Below the pieces are notes generated by a model. It searched no databases. It was not told the origin of the DNA and saw only the letters and a program-made list of their open reading frames with translations. Of a stretch of 64,000 bases of DNA, positions 14,999 through 26,471 are shown piece by piece; position 1 is the stretch's first letter; each line of letters starts with the position of its first letter. A program made the translations under genes and the position numbers. The stretch comes from Dirofilaria immitis (lineage: Eukaryota > Nematoda > Chromadorea > Rhabditida > Onchocercidae), in NCBI GenBank assembly GCA_024305405.1, contig JAKNDB010000087.1:1426001-1490000 (forward strand), read 5' to 3'.

Positions 14999-15093
14999 AT
15001 CAAAATATGATATGATAAAAATATTAGTATAAATTAAAATGCAACATTAATTTAGTAACTATTTTCAACCGGTAATGCGTACAAATCAATTAT

Positions 15094-18000
15094 CTAACTG
15101 TCCATTTGTCGTAAAATGCCGTCGTTGTGGATTTTCTTTTCCACCGTACTTGCTGCCACTTCTACAGCATGTGTTTTTTCCAGATCGATTTTTGTATAAT
15201 TTATATTAGATGAAAAGCCAATTGATACTGAATTGTTACGTGTATTAGATGAATTAGCCCTGAAATTCTGATATCATTGATAAACAAACAATCGATGAAA
15301 AGAATAAATAGTTCTGATCTTTATTCTTTCTTTCCAATCACATTTATTAAACATAGATTTATCGATTAACTTATGATATATTTAATCAAGTATTGATTGA
15401 TTACTGATCAAAACATAAATTAATACCTAATAACTGAAGGTGAACCTTCTTCACCAACTGCTACTAATGCATAATCAAGTTGCGATGGTGTTGTTTCATG
15501 ATCATTCACCCTGAATCCTAAAATCAGATAATCGCATAATCATTATGGTAATCATTCATTATATGACAACTGATATTACAATATCAAAAAATTGTTCTTT
15601 TATCATGAAAAATCTTTTTGTAAAACTTTAACTGCTAGGATATGGCGATTAAAACATGGCAGAATACATTTCAAAAAATATCAAACAAATTGAAAAAGTA
15701 CAAATATATGTTTTCTTTGTTTATTGATTAGCTCAAAATTTGATAAGTAATTAGATAATTGATAGATAGGTATTGTGATATGTTAAAAGATCCTGTTTAC
15801 AGCAATTTAATCAAACAAATGATAAACTATCTGTACTAATCTGAAAACTTGAAAACTTTATAAAATGAGACAGATAATTAATTACCTGCCGAGTATTGAC
15901 ATAAGAATTAAGAGGTGGTCTATCGCAAGAGCACAAAAATCCACCAGGTGGATAGCGATGTGATAATCCAACGGTAGAAGCATTGAATCGTTGTGAGCTG
16001 CTGAAATCTGCCATGCCAAGATTTTGTTCCGTTGAACCACTAAAAATAGTAAGAAAATGATAATCAAAGAAGAGAGATAGAATGAAGAAATAATTGATCG
16101 TATCAGTTATAAAAATATCTACAAAGATTCTAATGAAATTGTTAAAATATTTTTAATTATAAACATTCATATGAACAAAAAAAAGAGATGAAGAAGTAGA
16201 GAAAAATAAAAATTAAAATTTTTAAAGATTCTGTTTTTCTATTATTTAAAAAATTAAAAGAAAAAGATACAAATTGAATTGGCTAGTAGAGGCATATTCT
16301 CTTAAAACCGGTGATAAACATTGTGGTGATGAAGTTGCAGAACGACGTTGTGGTAGAACATTGACATAAGAATGATCACAGGTGCTCAATTCGGATGGTT
16401 GTCGTTGAATAACATGTTCACTTCTGAAATTAATTTTGCTGAAATTCAATATTCATCTCATACTTTCTTGAAAGCATGTGGCAGAAGAATTGTTAAAATC
16501 GTAATTATATATAGGATTGTTGAAGAATATTCTCATGTTTTTAAACTTATCTATTATCAATCAAGAATATTCTCATACTCTTGACCTGTCTATTATCAAT
16601 CAAGAATATTCTCATACTCTTGATTTTTTTATTATCAATCAAGAATATTATATAAATATATATTTAAATATTCAAATCCTTTGAATTATTGGACAAACTT
16701 TAAATGCTTTGTTGTGGCATGAATGTATTAATTTTCTGATAATCGCATACTTTTCAAAAACTTAAGCAAAAAATTAAATAAATGATTGTGAAAGAAAAAG
16801 TTTTAATTCTATTTACACGATATTTCCCATAAAAGCTGGTTGATTGAAGCATGATCGTGGAGAATGATAAGATGGTGGTGATAAAGGCCAAACAGTTGTA
16901 TGTGCCGGTCCAGCTATGCTTCGAGGCCGTTTCGGTATTTGAAAAGGAATTGTCGATGATGATGATGGTGATGATGATGATGATTAAACCGATTAAATGG
17001 TCGATGATAACTTGTAATACCACATGATGATGGCGAACAATCACCGACATTTGTTGTTCCTAAAAAAAAAAACAAATATCGAAACATCAGAAATATATAT
17101 ATATCAGAATAAGTTTGAAAAATTTTAATCACTAAAATAGGAAATGAAATTTCGAAATGTATTCAAATTAATAATTAATCATTTTTTTTCTTCAATTATT
17201 AAACATCAATAAAGTTAAAAATCTTTTATGGTTAAATGAAGCTAATCAAAAAATTTTTCAAAAATTTCTATCACCTTCACTTGAATATCGTTGTATCGGT
17301 TGAATACGTGTACCGGCAAAAGTTGATGAAATATTATGAATACTATGATAACTTCCCGTAACTGATTGCGCACGAGCTTCACGTATAGCTATACCCATAT
17401 TTGCATTATCTTGAATGCGAGATTGTACAAGCTAAAAATTAATAGATATAAATTTTTATTTTGAACTTTTTCTAATCATTAAATTTCATTTCAAACTTCC
17501 GAATAAAAATTTTAAGTTTCAAATTTTTCACAAGGAAAAAACCTGAAAAATAGCTTCAGCTTGATGTGATTGAAACGTATGAAGGCCTTCACCGCTACTA
17601 CATCTAAAAAGATAATTCTAATATAAATATTAAAATTAGATTTTTGAATGGTTATTATATTTTTCGATATATTATTTGATGATTATTAGATATAATTTAA
17701 TATATGAACATTTGAAATAAGTTCATTCTTGAATTTCAAATATAGGCATTATTTTATCCGTTAGATAAAACTGTTGATAATTTCAATTGTTTGAATTTAA
17801 TCTTGATGAAAACCAATTTAATTAATACTATTTAATTAGAATCGAAATTGCATATAGGTTAAAATTTTCTGATTTAATTAAATTTATCACTCTTCATCTC
17901 TAATTTTTTTATTCAAATTATTTTTTAATTCTTGTCTTTCGGAAACTTAGCTCATATTTTTTTCTTAGAATATCTTGCTTTTTGGCCAAGTATAAGATAT

Positions 18001-20404
18001 TCGCAATTAAAGATGAATGAATTTTTATCACCTTATATGATAAATTTCTCCTCACTATACTGATTATCTATAAGATAATCTATTCGGATATGTTTATCAA
18101 AATTGATAAATAATTTCCCAAACATTACTGCAATTTTTGTTTCATACGCTTATGTCTGTGCAAAAATATTTATTAATTTGAAATAGAGTAGGTGAAATTT
18201 CAACTATCATTCTTAGCTGAATTTTTGACATAAGCTTTAAACTTGGAGCTATTATCACTTTTACACATATATCACTTTTCTCCTTTTCTTCTTCCTCTAT
18301 TGATATCAACGAACAGCCAAGAGATAGATAAGATCAATCAATAAAATATTGATTATATTCTTTAAATTATAATGATAAATCATTTTTTTGAAATTCCAAA
18401 GGCTAATAAAACAAAGAAAAATAAATAAATATAAGAAATAATCGAGAAATTATGATAATATTGAATGAATTTCGAGAAATATTTTAGTTAAGATAAAGTT
18501 ATAATAACAATATTAGCAAGATTATTAATTTAATCAAACAATATTCATTATAAGCTTAATCCAAGCATTAAAATATGTAAACAAAAATTGGTTTAAATCA
18601 GATGAATATGAATGGTAAAATTTAACTACCTTCGTCCACTCTCGAAAAAGAATATACCAGCTGATGTAAAACCATAACGGCGTAAAAATGTAATGGCCAA
18701 TTTAATGTTTCACATCGTGAACGTATAAAAACAATTTCATTTTCTGTCACTTTTAATGTTCCTTAAAAAAAAAAAAAAAAAAAAGAAAAAATAAATTACA
18801 TAAGGCAATAAATAAATTACATAGGAAAAGAAACGTTTCATTTTGTTTATTATTATTTTCAATTCAAAGAAAATAATTTATTTAAAATTAAAAATAAATA
18901 TTTACACAATAATATATATTAATTATATTATGCATAATTCATAGAAAAACATTTTTGCTTTTTTTTAAAAAAAAAAACAATTCATAAATTACGAAATTGT
19001 AAATATTAACTAAATGATTATATTAGTCATTCAAAAAGGAAATTATATTTAATTGCTCTAAGAAATATCTTTCAAAATAATTTATTATACCATAATATAA
19101 TCTAATAAATTTGATTTATAGATCATTCATATACTATATGATGAATTATTCTTGCCTGTATTTAAATAGCTCTATATTATTCATTTATTATGATGGATTA
19201 AAGAAAAGAAAATTATAAGTTTTTTATTTATATTCATTCCTAATAATAATGAAGATATCGTTAGTTCATATATTTTCACTCTCAACTAAATATTTAAAAA
19301 ATATCAATTTGATAAAATAAAGATTATTTAAGATAATGTGATAAGTTCAATGACTGCAAAGATTATACATAGTATGATTGAAAAAACAATCGAAATAATT
19401 TTGTTCATATTTGAAATTTAAGAAATGAATGAATGGGATGAATGGAATGAAATGAATGAATGGAATGGAATGAATGAATGGAATGGAATGAATGAATGAA
19501 TGGAATGAATGAAATGGGATGAATGGAATGAACGGAATAGAATGAATGGAATGGACGGAATAGAATGGAATAGAATGTATGCAATGAACGGAATGGAATG
19601 AAATGGAATGAATGAATGAAATGAATGAGTGGAATGAATGGAATGGAATGAAATGGAATGAATGAATGAAATGAATGAATGGAATGGAATGAATGAATGG
19701 AATGGAATGAATGAATGAATGGAATGGAATGAATGAATGAATGGAATGAATGAAATGGGATGAATGGAATGAACGGAATAGAATGAATGGAATGGACGGA
19801 ATAGAATGGAATAGAATGTATGCAATGAACGGAATGGAATGAAATGGAATGAATGAATGGAATGGAATGAATGAATGAATGGAATGAATGAAATGAATGA
19901 GTGGAATGAATGGAATGGAATGAAATGGAATGAATGAATGAAATGAATGAATGGAATGAATGGAATGGAATGAAATGGAATGGAATGAATGGAATGAATG
20001 AATGGAATGAATGAGTGGAATGAATGGAATAGAATGAAATGAATGGGTGGAATGAATGGAATGGAATGAGTGAATGAATGGAATGAATGAATGAATGGAA
20101 TGAATGAATGAATGAGTGGAATAGAATTGGAATAGAATGGAATAGAATGAATGGAATGAACGGAATAGAATGGAATAGAATGAATGGAATGAACGGAATA
20201 GAATGAAATGGACGGAATAGAATGGAATAGAATAAATAATGTTATTACCTGGAATAAATTTGTTTCGTTTCTTAACAAATACATGAAAAGTTTCAGGATC
20301 ATCATTTATAAAACTTCCTCCAATTCTTGTTTCACTTCGATTTGCTACATTTTGAAAATTTTTAAAAATTCTCTCTGCCCTGTCTGACTCATACAATTAC
20401 CCAT
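15094..20404 (-). CDS. rog-1: FRS2/ROG-1-like IRS-type PTB adaptor protein
   Basis: Nine exons fit on the minus strand: 20404-20249, 18761-18630, 17603-17543, 17431-17275, 17059-16817, 16423-16271, 16039-15886, 15517-15427 and 15259-15094, about 437 codons. The N-terminus reads MGNC, a myristoylation and palmitoylation signal as in FRS2. An IRS-type PTB domain follows, with NKFIPGTLKVTENEIVF, NWPL, RRYGF, FFFESGRRC and GEGLHTFQ. The tail is His/Ser/Pro-rich and has two YVN motifs (SYVNV, SYVNT), the consensus for GRB2 SH2 binding. It ends with NYTKIDLEKT and a stop at 15094. In the known family these proteins link receptor tyrosine kinases to Ras at the plasma membrane; C. elegans ROG-1 is the FRS2-like member. 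The frame breaks after MGNC (20378-20380), before RRYGF (18684-18688) and in the His run near 16965; the phase between the last YVN exon and the next is also off by one. The family is well supported; orthology to rog-1 is inferred. Confidence 0.75.
16549..16660 (+). repeat. Three imperfect units of about 46 bp within an intron
   Basis: The words 'ctattatcaatcaagaatat' and 'tctcatactcttga' recur three times between exons 5 and 6 of the PTB adaptor gene. Confidence 0.75.
19424..20234 (+). repeat. GAATG/GGAAT satellite in first intron of PTB adaptor gene
   Basis: About 0.8 kb is made almost only of GAAT, GGAAT and GAATGA units with occasional variants such as GGACGGAATAG. A larger block repeats: the segment with 'ggaatagaatgtatgcaatg' occurs twice about 240 bp apart, so there is a higher-order repeat. 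On the minus strand the array has no stop codon over long stretches and gives apparent proteins of 295-349 residues rich in His, Ser, Phe, Ile and Pro. I treat these as artefacts because they lie in an intron with a clean donor (CCAG|GTAAT at 20249/20248). Confidence 0.93.
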
Positions 20405-22942
20405 AGTAATATTTTTCTTGAAATTTGATTAGCTGAAAATAAAAATATTAAATAAAATTTTTTCTCTATCAAAAATTTTACAAAACAATCGAAAAAGGTT
20501 AATGAAAAATAAGAGAGAGAGAGAGAGAGAGAAGAGAAAGAGAGAGGGAAAGAAAGAGAATATATTTGCAAGCGATTAGAGAAAAAAAAGGCAATTAATA
20601 TATTTTAATTATTAATTAATTTTTTGTAAATTTTTATTAAAATTTACAAAACAAAATATTTTCTTAACGTTTAAATATAAATTTCTAAATATTTCAAAAA
20701 AAAAAGAAAACGTCAATTTTTTTTTTTTTAAACTAAAAATGTTCAAAGTTCTTATTTTTTTTTCTTTTGAATTTTCAATGTGTATAAAATGTTCTGTTGA
20801 AGAATGATCGATTCTTGCTATCTGATGATTTTTATTAAACCAACTGATATATGATATGATCATATATCACTTTAAAGCATAAAAATTCATTGAATTTAAA
20901 ATTTTTATAAATTAAATCATTTTTTTTTTTTATTAATCCATTCAGTCTTATCAAACATTTTTTACATTGTTGATATAATCGATAAATTTTTGATGCTAAT
21001 CAATCATAGAGCTAATCAATCATTTATAGAAATTTGTTCGAACAATAACAAAATTTTAGAAAAAATTTTCTACGTTCTTTTTAGTTTAATAATATGAATA
21101 CAAGAATTGTTATCAGAATGAAAATATCAGAATCACTTAGTTATTACAACATATTCGAAGTTGTAATATTATGGTAACTTTATACCTAAATCTATCAAAT
21201 CCTTCGATCAATCTTTGGCAATAGCTTTGTGATGTCAGGTGTTTAGCCATTTGTTTTAATCAATTCGATGATTACATTATTTTTGATAAAAAAAAGAAGA
21301 ACCTTCCTTCTTCTCCTTTTTTTCTTTTTCAATTTTTTTTCGTTTATTTCCGATTCATTTATGATTAATTGATAGAAGATGTCCATTGACCTTAATAGCA
21401 TATGAAATATCAACAAACTAAACATTGATAAATTTCTTTTTATAAAATTATGCGCTTAAATCTAATCAATAACTTTTAATCAATAATTCTTGATCAAATT
21501 TTAAATCTAATCAATGACATTTAATTAACAATTCTTAATCAAATTTTCTTAAATTTTCCATTAAATTTTTCGTTTATAAATGTACCTAAAAATGCAAATT
21601 TTTTTTCTTAAGAAGCAAAAGGGATATTTTATAAATTAATTTTTTAGAAAATTTTAAAATAATCAAAGAAACAATTTTTAATTATTAAAATTTATCGAAT
21701 TATCATAGATAATATAGTAATAAAAAGATCAAAATAATATTAAAATATACTTTTTCATTTCTTTGATATGATACTTTGTATCAAAGGAAAAAAAGTATAT
21801 GTATTTATCAATCATTATATTTTCTTTTAAATTAATTTCTGATTTAAATATTAAATTATCAATTTTTAAACTTTTATCAATCTCAGCTATATTTTTTGCT
21901 AAATTTTCTCGCATCATGCGAAACTAATCATAATCTTAATTTCAATTAATAATGATGATAATTGACCTAATGCGAATGATATAATGATGATAACGTAATA
22001 ACATTAATCGAAATCTTAATTTCTGTTAATAATGATGATAATTATCATTATGTGGACAGTATAATTTGATGATAATGCAATAACATTAATCATAATCTCA
22101 ATTTCTATTAAGAATAATGATAATGTAGTAGTAATAATCATTATCTTAATTTCTATTAATAGCAGTGATAATGTAGTAACACTAATTACAACCTTAATTT
22201 CTATTAATAATAATGATAGCATAGTAACATTAATTACAATCTTAAATTCTATTAATAATAATAATAATAATAATAATAATGTAGTAACATTAATCCTAAT
22301 CCTAATTTCTATTAATAATGATGATAAATATCATTATGCGGATAATATAATGATGATAATGCGATAGCATTATTATTGTAATAATGCAAATACAAAACAT
22401 ATTATATGATTGTGAAGGGAGAATAATATGATTCGAGTAAAATAAATCGTTTATAAGATCTAAAAAAAACAAAAACAAAAAACTATGATTAAAATTTTAA
22501 AGAACAAAATAGGATAGATAAAGATAAAATAACATCTCTTATCTCTTCTTTCAACAATTCCCTTTTTCTCTCTCCCTCTCCCTCTCTTTCTCAATGAATG
22601 GTCATAATATTCAGCTTTCAAATTCAATCAAATAAAATTCATTTAAATTATCAGAAGATAGACGGGGAAGGGGAAGAAGGGGAGGGGAAAGGAAAAAAAG
22701 TAAAATTGAATCAATAAATGGTGGGAAATTTTTATTCCTGAATGAACAGTGGTTATATTAGCTAAGTTATGTAGCAAACAAACAAAGCTATAATAAAACT
22801 AAACAACTGAGCATTTTATAACATTGATAATGATAATAATACAATGATAATAATAATAATAATGAAAATGAAAATGATAATGAAAATGATGATGATAGTA
22901 ATGGTGTGGTCATCATCATCATCATCATCCTCATCCTCATCC
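20405..22942. other. AT-rich spacer with simple repeats
   Basis: No gene is supported. It contains a GA-rich microsatellite (about 20513-20562), long A/T runs, and a degenerate repeat block ahead of a CAT/ATC microsatellite. Confidence 0.45.
21930..22390 (+). repeat. Degenerate repeat of AATAATGATGATAAT / TAACATTAAT units
   Basis: About seven diverged units of roughly 55 bp share 'taacattaat', 'cttaatttctattaataatg' and a GATAA-containing end. A TAA microsatellite is embedded at about 22249-22280. Non-coding. Confidence 0.75.
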
Positions 22943-23132
22943 TCATCCATCATCATCATCATCATTATCAGCAATATTGTCATCATTCATCCATCCAACT
23001 AACTGGTGCAAGCTTTCTAAAGTAGCACAACAGCTGGGTTTATCTCGTCGAATATGTGTTGTAAACTTTTTGGCAAGCAAACAGCAATGAAAATCCAACC
23101 CATCTTTACCAATTGTTGAAGAGATTGAAGGA
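22943..23132 (-). CDS. Unidentified terminal exon with poly-Asp tail (partial)
   Basis: On the minus strand an acceptor (ctaccag) is followed by about 63 codons that look like real protein: SPSISSTIGKDGLDFHCC, then LAKKFTTHIRRDKPSCC, then LESLHQLVGWMNDDNIADND. They end in a run of Asp, a Gly and a TGA at 22943-22945. The base composition is much less AT-rich than its surroundings, which supports coding use. I do not recognise the family. The Asp run is encoded by a (GAT)n microsatellite, so the C-terminus may vary in length. No upstream exon could be assigned, so this is a fragment of a gene lying between here and about 24800, or a lone relic. Confidence 0.35.
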
Positions 23133-24880
23133 CTGGTAGCAGGCCGTAAATTTTAAATAAATTGAATGAACTATTTCTTGTAAATTATAATTTTGAAATT
23201 ATTAAATTTTACGATATAAATATTATAAATAATTTGAATGATTACAAAATTGACTTTATAACTTTTTCACTCTTGACTTTCAATCAATCAATAATCGATT
23301 AAATATGCCATAGTTTATTTTATTCTTCACCTTTTTTCATCATTAATTATTCTTATGTTGATCATAAATTAAAACATCACACTGATAAGCTGTCATTGAT
23401 TTTGATTTTGATAATTAAAAATAACATATGAAAGATTAAATTAAAACTTATTGAAATATGATAAAAAAAAATTTGTAGAGTGATTATAAAAATAACGAAT
23501 TTTGAAAATTGATAATAATTGTTGATAATTGTTTGTGATAAAATTAGGTTATCTTTAAATATTATAATGATAAAACTAAAATTTATTTGGAGAAATGATA
23601 AGGAAATGTTTGAAATTGTATGAATTACCATCTCACAAATATTATAATCAAATCAAAATATTAACATTGAGAAAGTTTGTTTTCATTTATTTAGAAAATG
23701 AAATATTTCATCGTTATCAATAATGATTTATATCTAAAATTTAATAAATTAAATTTTTTTCATTTCTAACTAAACAAATAATATTGGAAATTGTTAAATT
23801 AAAAACATAATTTTAAATTTAATTAAACTAAGTTTTAAATAACTAAAAAGTTAATGATAAAGCAGAAATTTAATAATAAATCTTTTTTAGCTGAAAATAA
23901 CAATAATCAATTTAGATACTTAATTGATATGATTAATCGATTAACTGAAAATCAATTTAGACATTGAATTAATATAACTAATCGATTGATCAAAAATCAA
24001 TTTAGACATTGAATTAATACGATTAATCGATTAATTGATAATGAATTTGGGTATTGAATTAGTACGATTAATACGATTAATCGATTAATTAATTAATTTT
24101 TTAAAAGAAAAAACATTTTAATTTTTAGCAAAATTATTTCATTCTTTTTCATATTTTTAAATATTTCCTTTATTATAGTTAAACAATTTAATTATTAAAT
24201 AAAATTATTCCATTTACAAATTTAATTTTTATCAAAAAATTTGACCCCTATAAGATATCTATTTATACCTGACCTTTTCATGATAATTATCTTTGTCAAA
24301 TTATTCATCCGTAATATTATCTATTGTTGATGAAATAGTTGCAAATTAGATCTTAGCCAATATTAATTTATTTTAACTTTCATTATCATTTGACAAATTA
24401 ATCAGATTAAGAATTTTAATCAGGCAATATTTTATCATTGTCCTTTTTCTTGATCTATTTTTGATCTTTAGCTATATATAGGTTCATGTTTAACTTTTTT
24501 ATGATATTTTCCTATCAGTATTGAACTAATTACCAGAAAAATGCTTGGTATAAAAGGGTATCCTGTTTAAGTAAGTCAATGATAATTAATATGAATCAAC
24601 TTATTACATTTGATTGAAGTATTCTTATATTTACCTATTATCAGATAAATAAAATGATATTATAAAATTTAAACATTGAAGCGATAGAGATATATAAACT
24701 AATGAACAAATCAACTGATAAATATATGATAAATATATATATATATACTGATAAATGAACAAATCGCAAAACTACCGGAATTTCTCTGAAAAAAATAGCT
24801 GTAAGAGTTGCATTTTTAAAAATTTAATTTCCCGCTTTGATTTTCAAGCATTATATTTGATAATTTTCTACGGTAGAAAA
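23133..24880. other. AT-rich spacer
   Basis: No coding exon was recognised. Around 23930-24090 a motif 'gattaatcgattaattga' recurs three or four times in diverged form. Confidence 0.4.
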
Positions 24881-24894
24881 TACGGTGTTAAATA

Positions 24895-24922
24895 GAACAT
24901 TCGAGAAAATTCCGGAACTTTC
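24895..24922 (+). promoter_or_regulatory. Heat-shock element, six perfect alternating units
   Basis: GAA at 24895, TTC at 24900, GAA at 24905, TTC at 24910, GAA at 24915 and TTC at 24920 follow each other at exact 5-bp spacing. This is the inverted nGAAn array bound by HSF1 trimers; three units already suffice. A TATA-like 'gcatatatc' lies about 12 bp further on. The first coding gene downstream on the same strand is the HSP40 gene, whose ATG is at 26472. I infer that transcription starts near 24960 and that a 5'-UTR intron, ending at the acceptor 'ttttttcag' (26345), separates the promoter from the coding exon. Confidence 0.88.
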
Positions 24923-25384
24923 GATGAATGTTGCATATATCAGTGAAATAATATACGAATAGCGTTACAGTGTATGGCACATTTGATGAGCGGTTTGTCG
25001 TGCATTGATGTGCACTTTTACGAGGAAGTGTTGTGAGGGTTGGGAGGGCGATGAGATGATTTGATATTTTAGTGATAATTTTTGTTTTTTTTTTTTGTTA
25101 TCACTTCTTCTCATTTAAATTTTCATATTATTTATTCAAAATTTTTGTTATAGAAAATTAGAAACTTTAATATTTTTTTTTAGAAAAAAGTTTAAATTTA
25201 ATTTTATAAATTATGAGATTATCAATTTTTTTGATATATTTTTAAATGTTTCATTTGTTGCTTTTTTTCTATTATTTGTTGATTAATAGCAATATGATAA
25301 TGTGATAATTGTGTACATAAATTTTATTGATAATGTTAAGAATTATGAAATAGTGAATAAATTGAAATGATTTTTCATTTACCC

Positions 25385-25387
<3 letters not shown>

Positions 25388-25434
<47 letters not shown>
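25388..25434 (+). repeat. (AT)n microsatellite
   Basis: About 22 AT dinucleotides in a row, inside the inferred 5'-UTR intron of the HSP40 gene. Confidence 0.95.
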
Positions 25435-25439
<5 letters not shown>

Positions 25440-26471
25440 TTTTTTTTGTTAAAAATTATGAAGTAAATTTGATTAAATTATAACAATTTCAATTTTCTCT
25501 ATTCCTATTTACTATCTTTTTCCTATTTCTAATTTTTCTAGTTTTAATAAGTAATGAATTTATTATTTGAATGCTTTTTTTTCTTTTAATCCAAATATTA
25601 TTGATATAGGAAAATTAGGAAAATTGTGAAGAAATAGCTTTGAAAGGAAAAATATAATAAATGTATACATTCTGATAGATTGTGTACTTTCCGTGTTTTT
25701 ATATTTATTCAATGTAAATATCCTGTTTTTTTTTCACATTATCATTATTTACTGATCATAATATATAATTCTTTCTAATTTCATTTCTGCAGTAACCTAA
25801 AAGTTTTATTTTTCTAGCTCAATCATTTGTCTTACTGGAATATTATAATTTCGTTTTTAAATGAAATGCTAAACAAGTAAGCCATATGTCAAAAGATTTC
25901 TAAGTAATTTTTCCATTCATTATCGATGACTCGAATTTAGTTTCATTTATCGTTTTTTCTATTTTTGTAGATTTATTCCATTTCTTTTTTATAAAATTTT
26001 ATGATGAAATTTGAGTCTTTTTTCTTTTCCGCACATTTATTTTATAATTTTTAAGAGTTGCATTATCCTGTCTGTTTCATTGACTATAAAGTCAGAAATT
26101 TTGGTTCATGATTAGAATGATAGCACATATAACTCTTAGATGTATTATACATTAAGAATTATGTTCATGAATGATTTCTTGTAGTGACTGGTAAACTATT
26201 CTTATTGGTAATTATAGTCGCATCATCAGTCATAAATCACTTTACTTCATTTACAAAAGATTGTGTTACGCATTTAAATGAAATTCTAACGATTTTATCA
26301 ATAACTGTTATCGAATTTCTGGTATTATTTACATTGTTTTTTCAGATTCAGTTCTTCAGTGACATTAAGCTTACGTGAACAGTGATAGAAAGAAACTACG
26401 CAGAGCTTATTCTACTACTTTGAATATTTTGATTGAATACTTCCTTTTTCTTGAGATATATCAAGTACATC

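Larger units (their letters stand above)
8552..15093. other. Gene-poor AT-rich spacer
   Basis: No gene could be supported. A minus-strand stretch at 10150-10368 has unusual complexity and is open for 72 codons, with a second overlapping frame that is also open and hydrophobic. It could be a lone first exon, but no partner exon or family was recognised. The spacer also holds several simple repeats, listed separately. Confidence 0.45.

Noticed and set aside
16754..17132. Two overlapping minus-strand frames of 98 and 72 codons as separate proteins
   Set aside because: They are alternative frames of exon 5 of the PTB adaptor; splice phases on both sides and Pro-rich content support a third frame after the His run.
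19347..20396. 349- and 295-codon minus-strand frames rich in His, Ser, Phe, Ile and Pro
   Set aside because: They are translations of a GAATG satellite that has no stop codons. The long frame starts from a TTG inside the first exon of the PTB adaptor and runs through a good splice donor.
26184..26378. 64-codon hydrophobic plus-strand frame upstream of the HSP40 gene
   Set aside because: It crosses the strong acceptor at 26345 and fits better as intron and 5' UTR.
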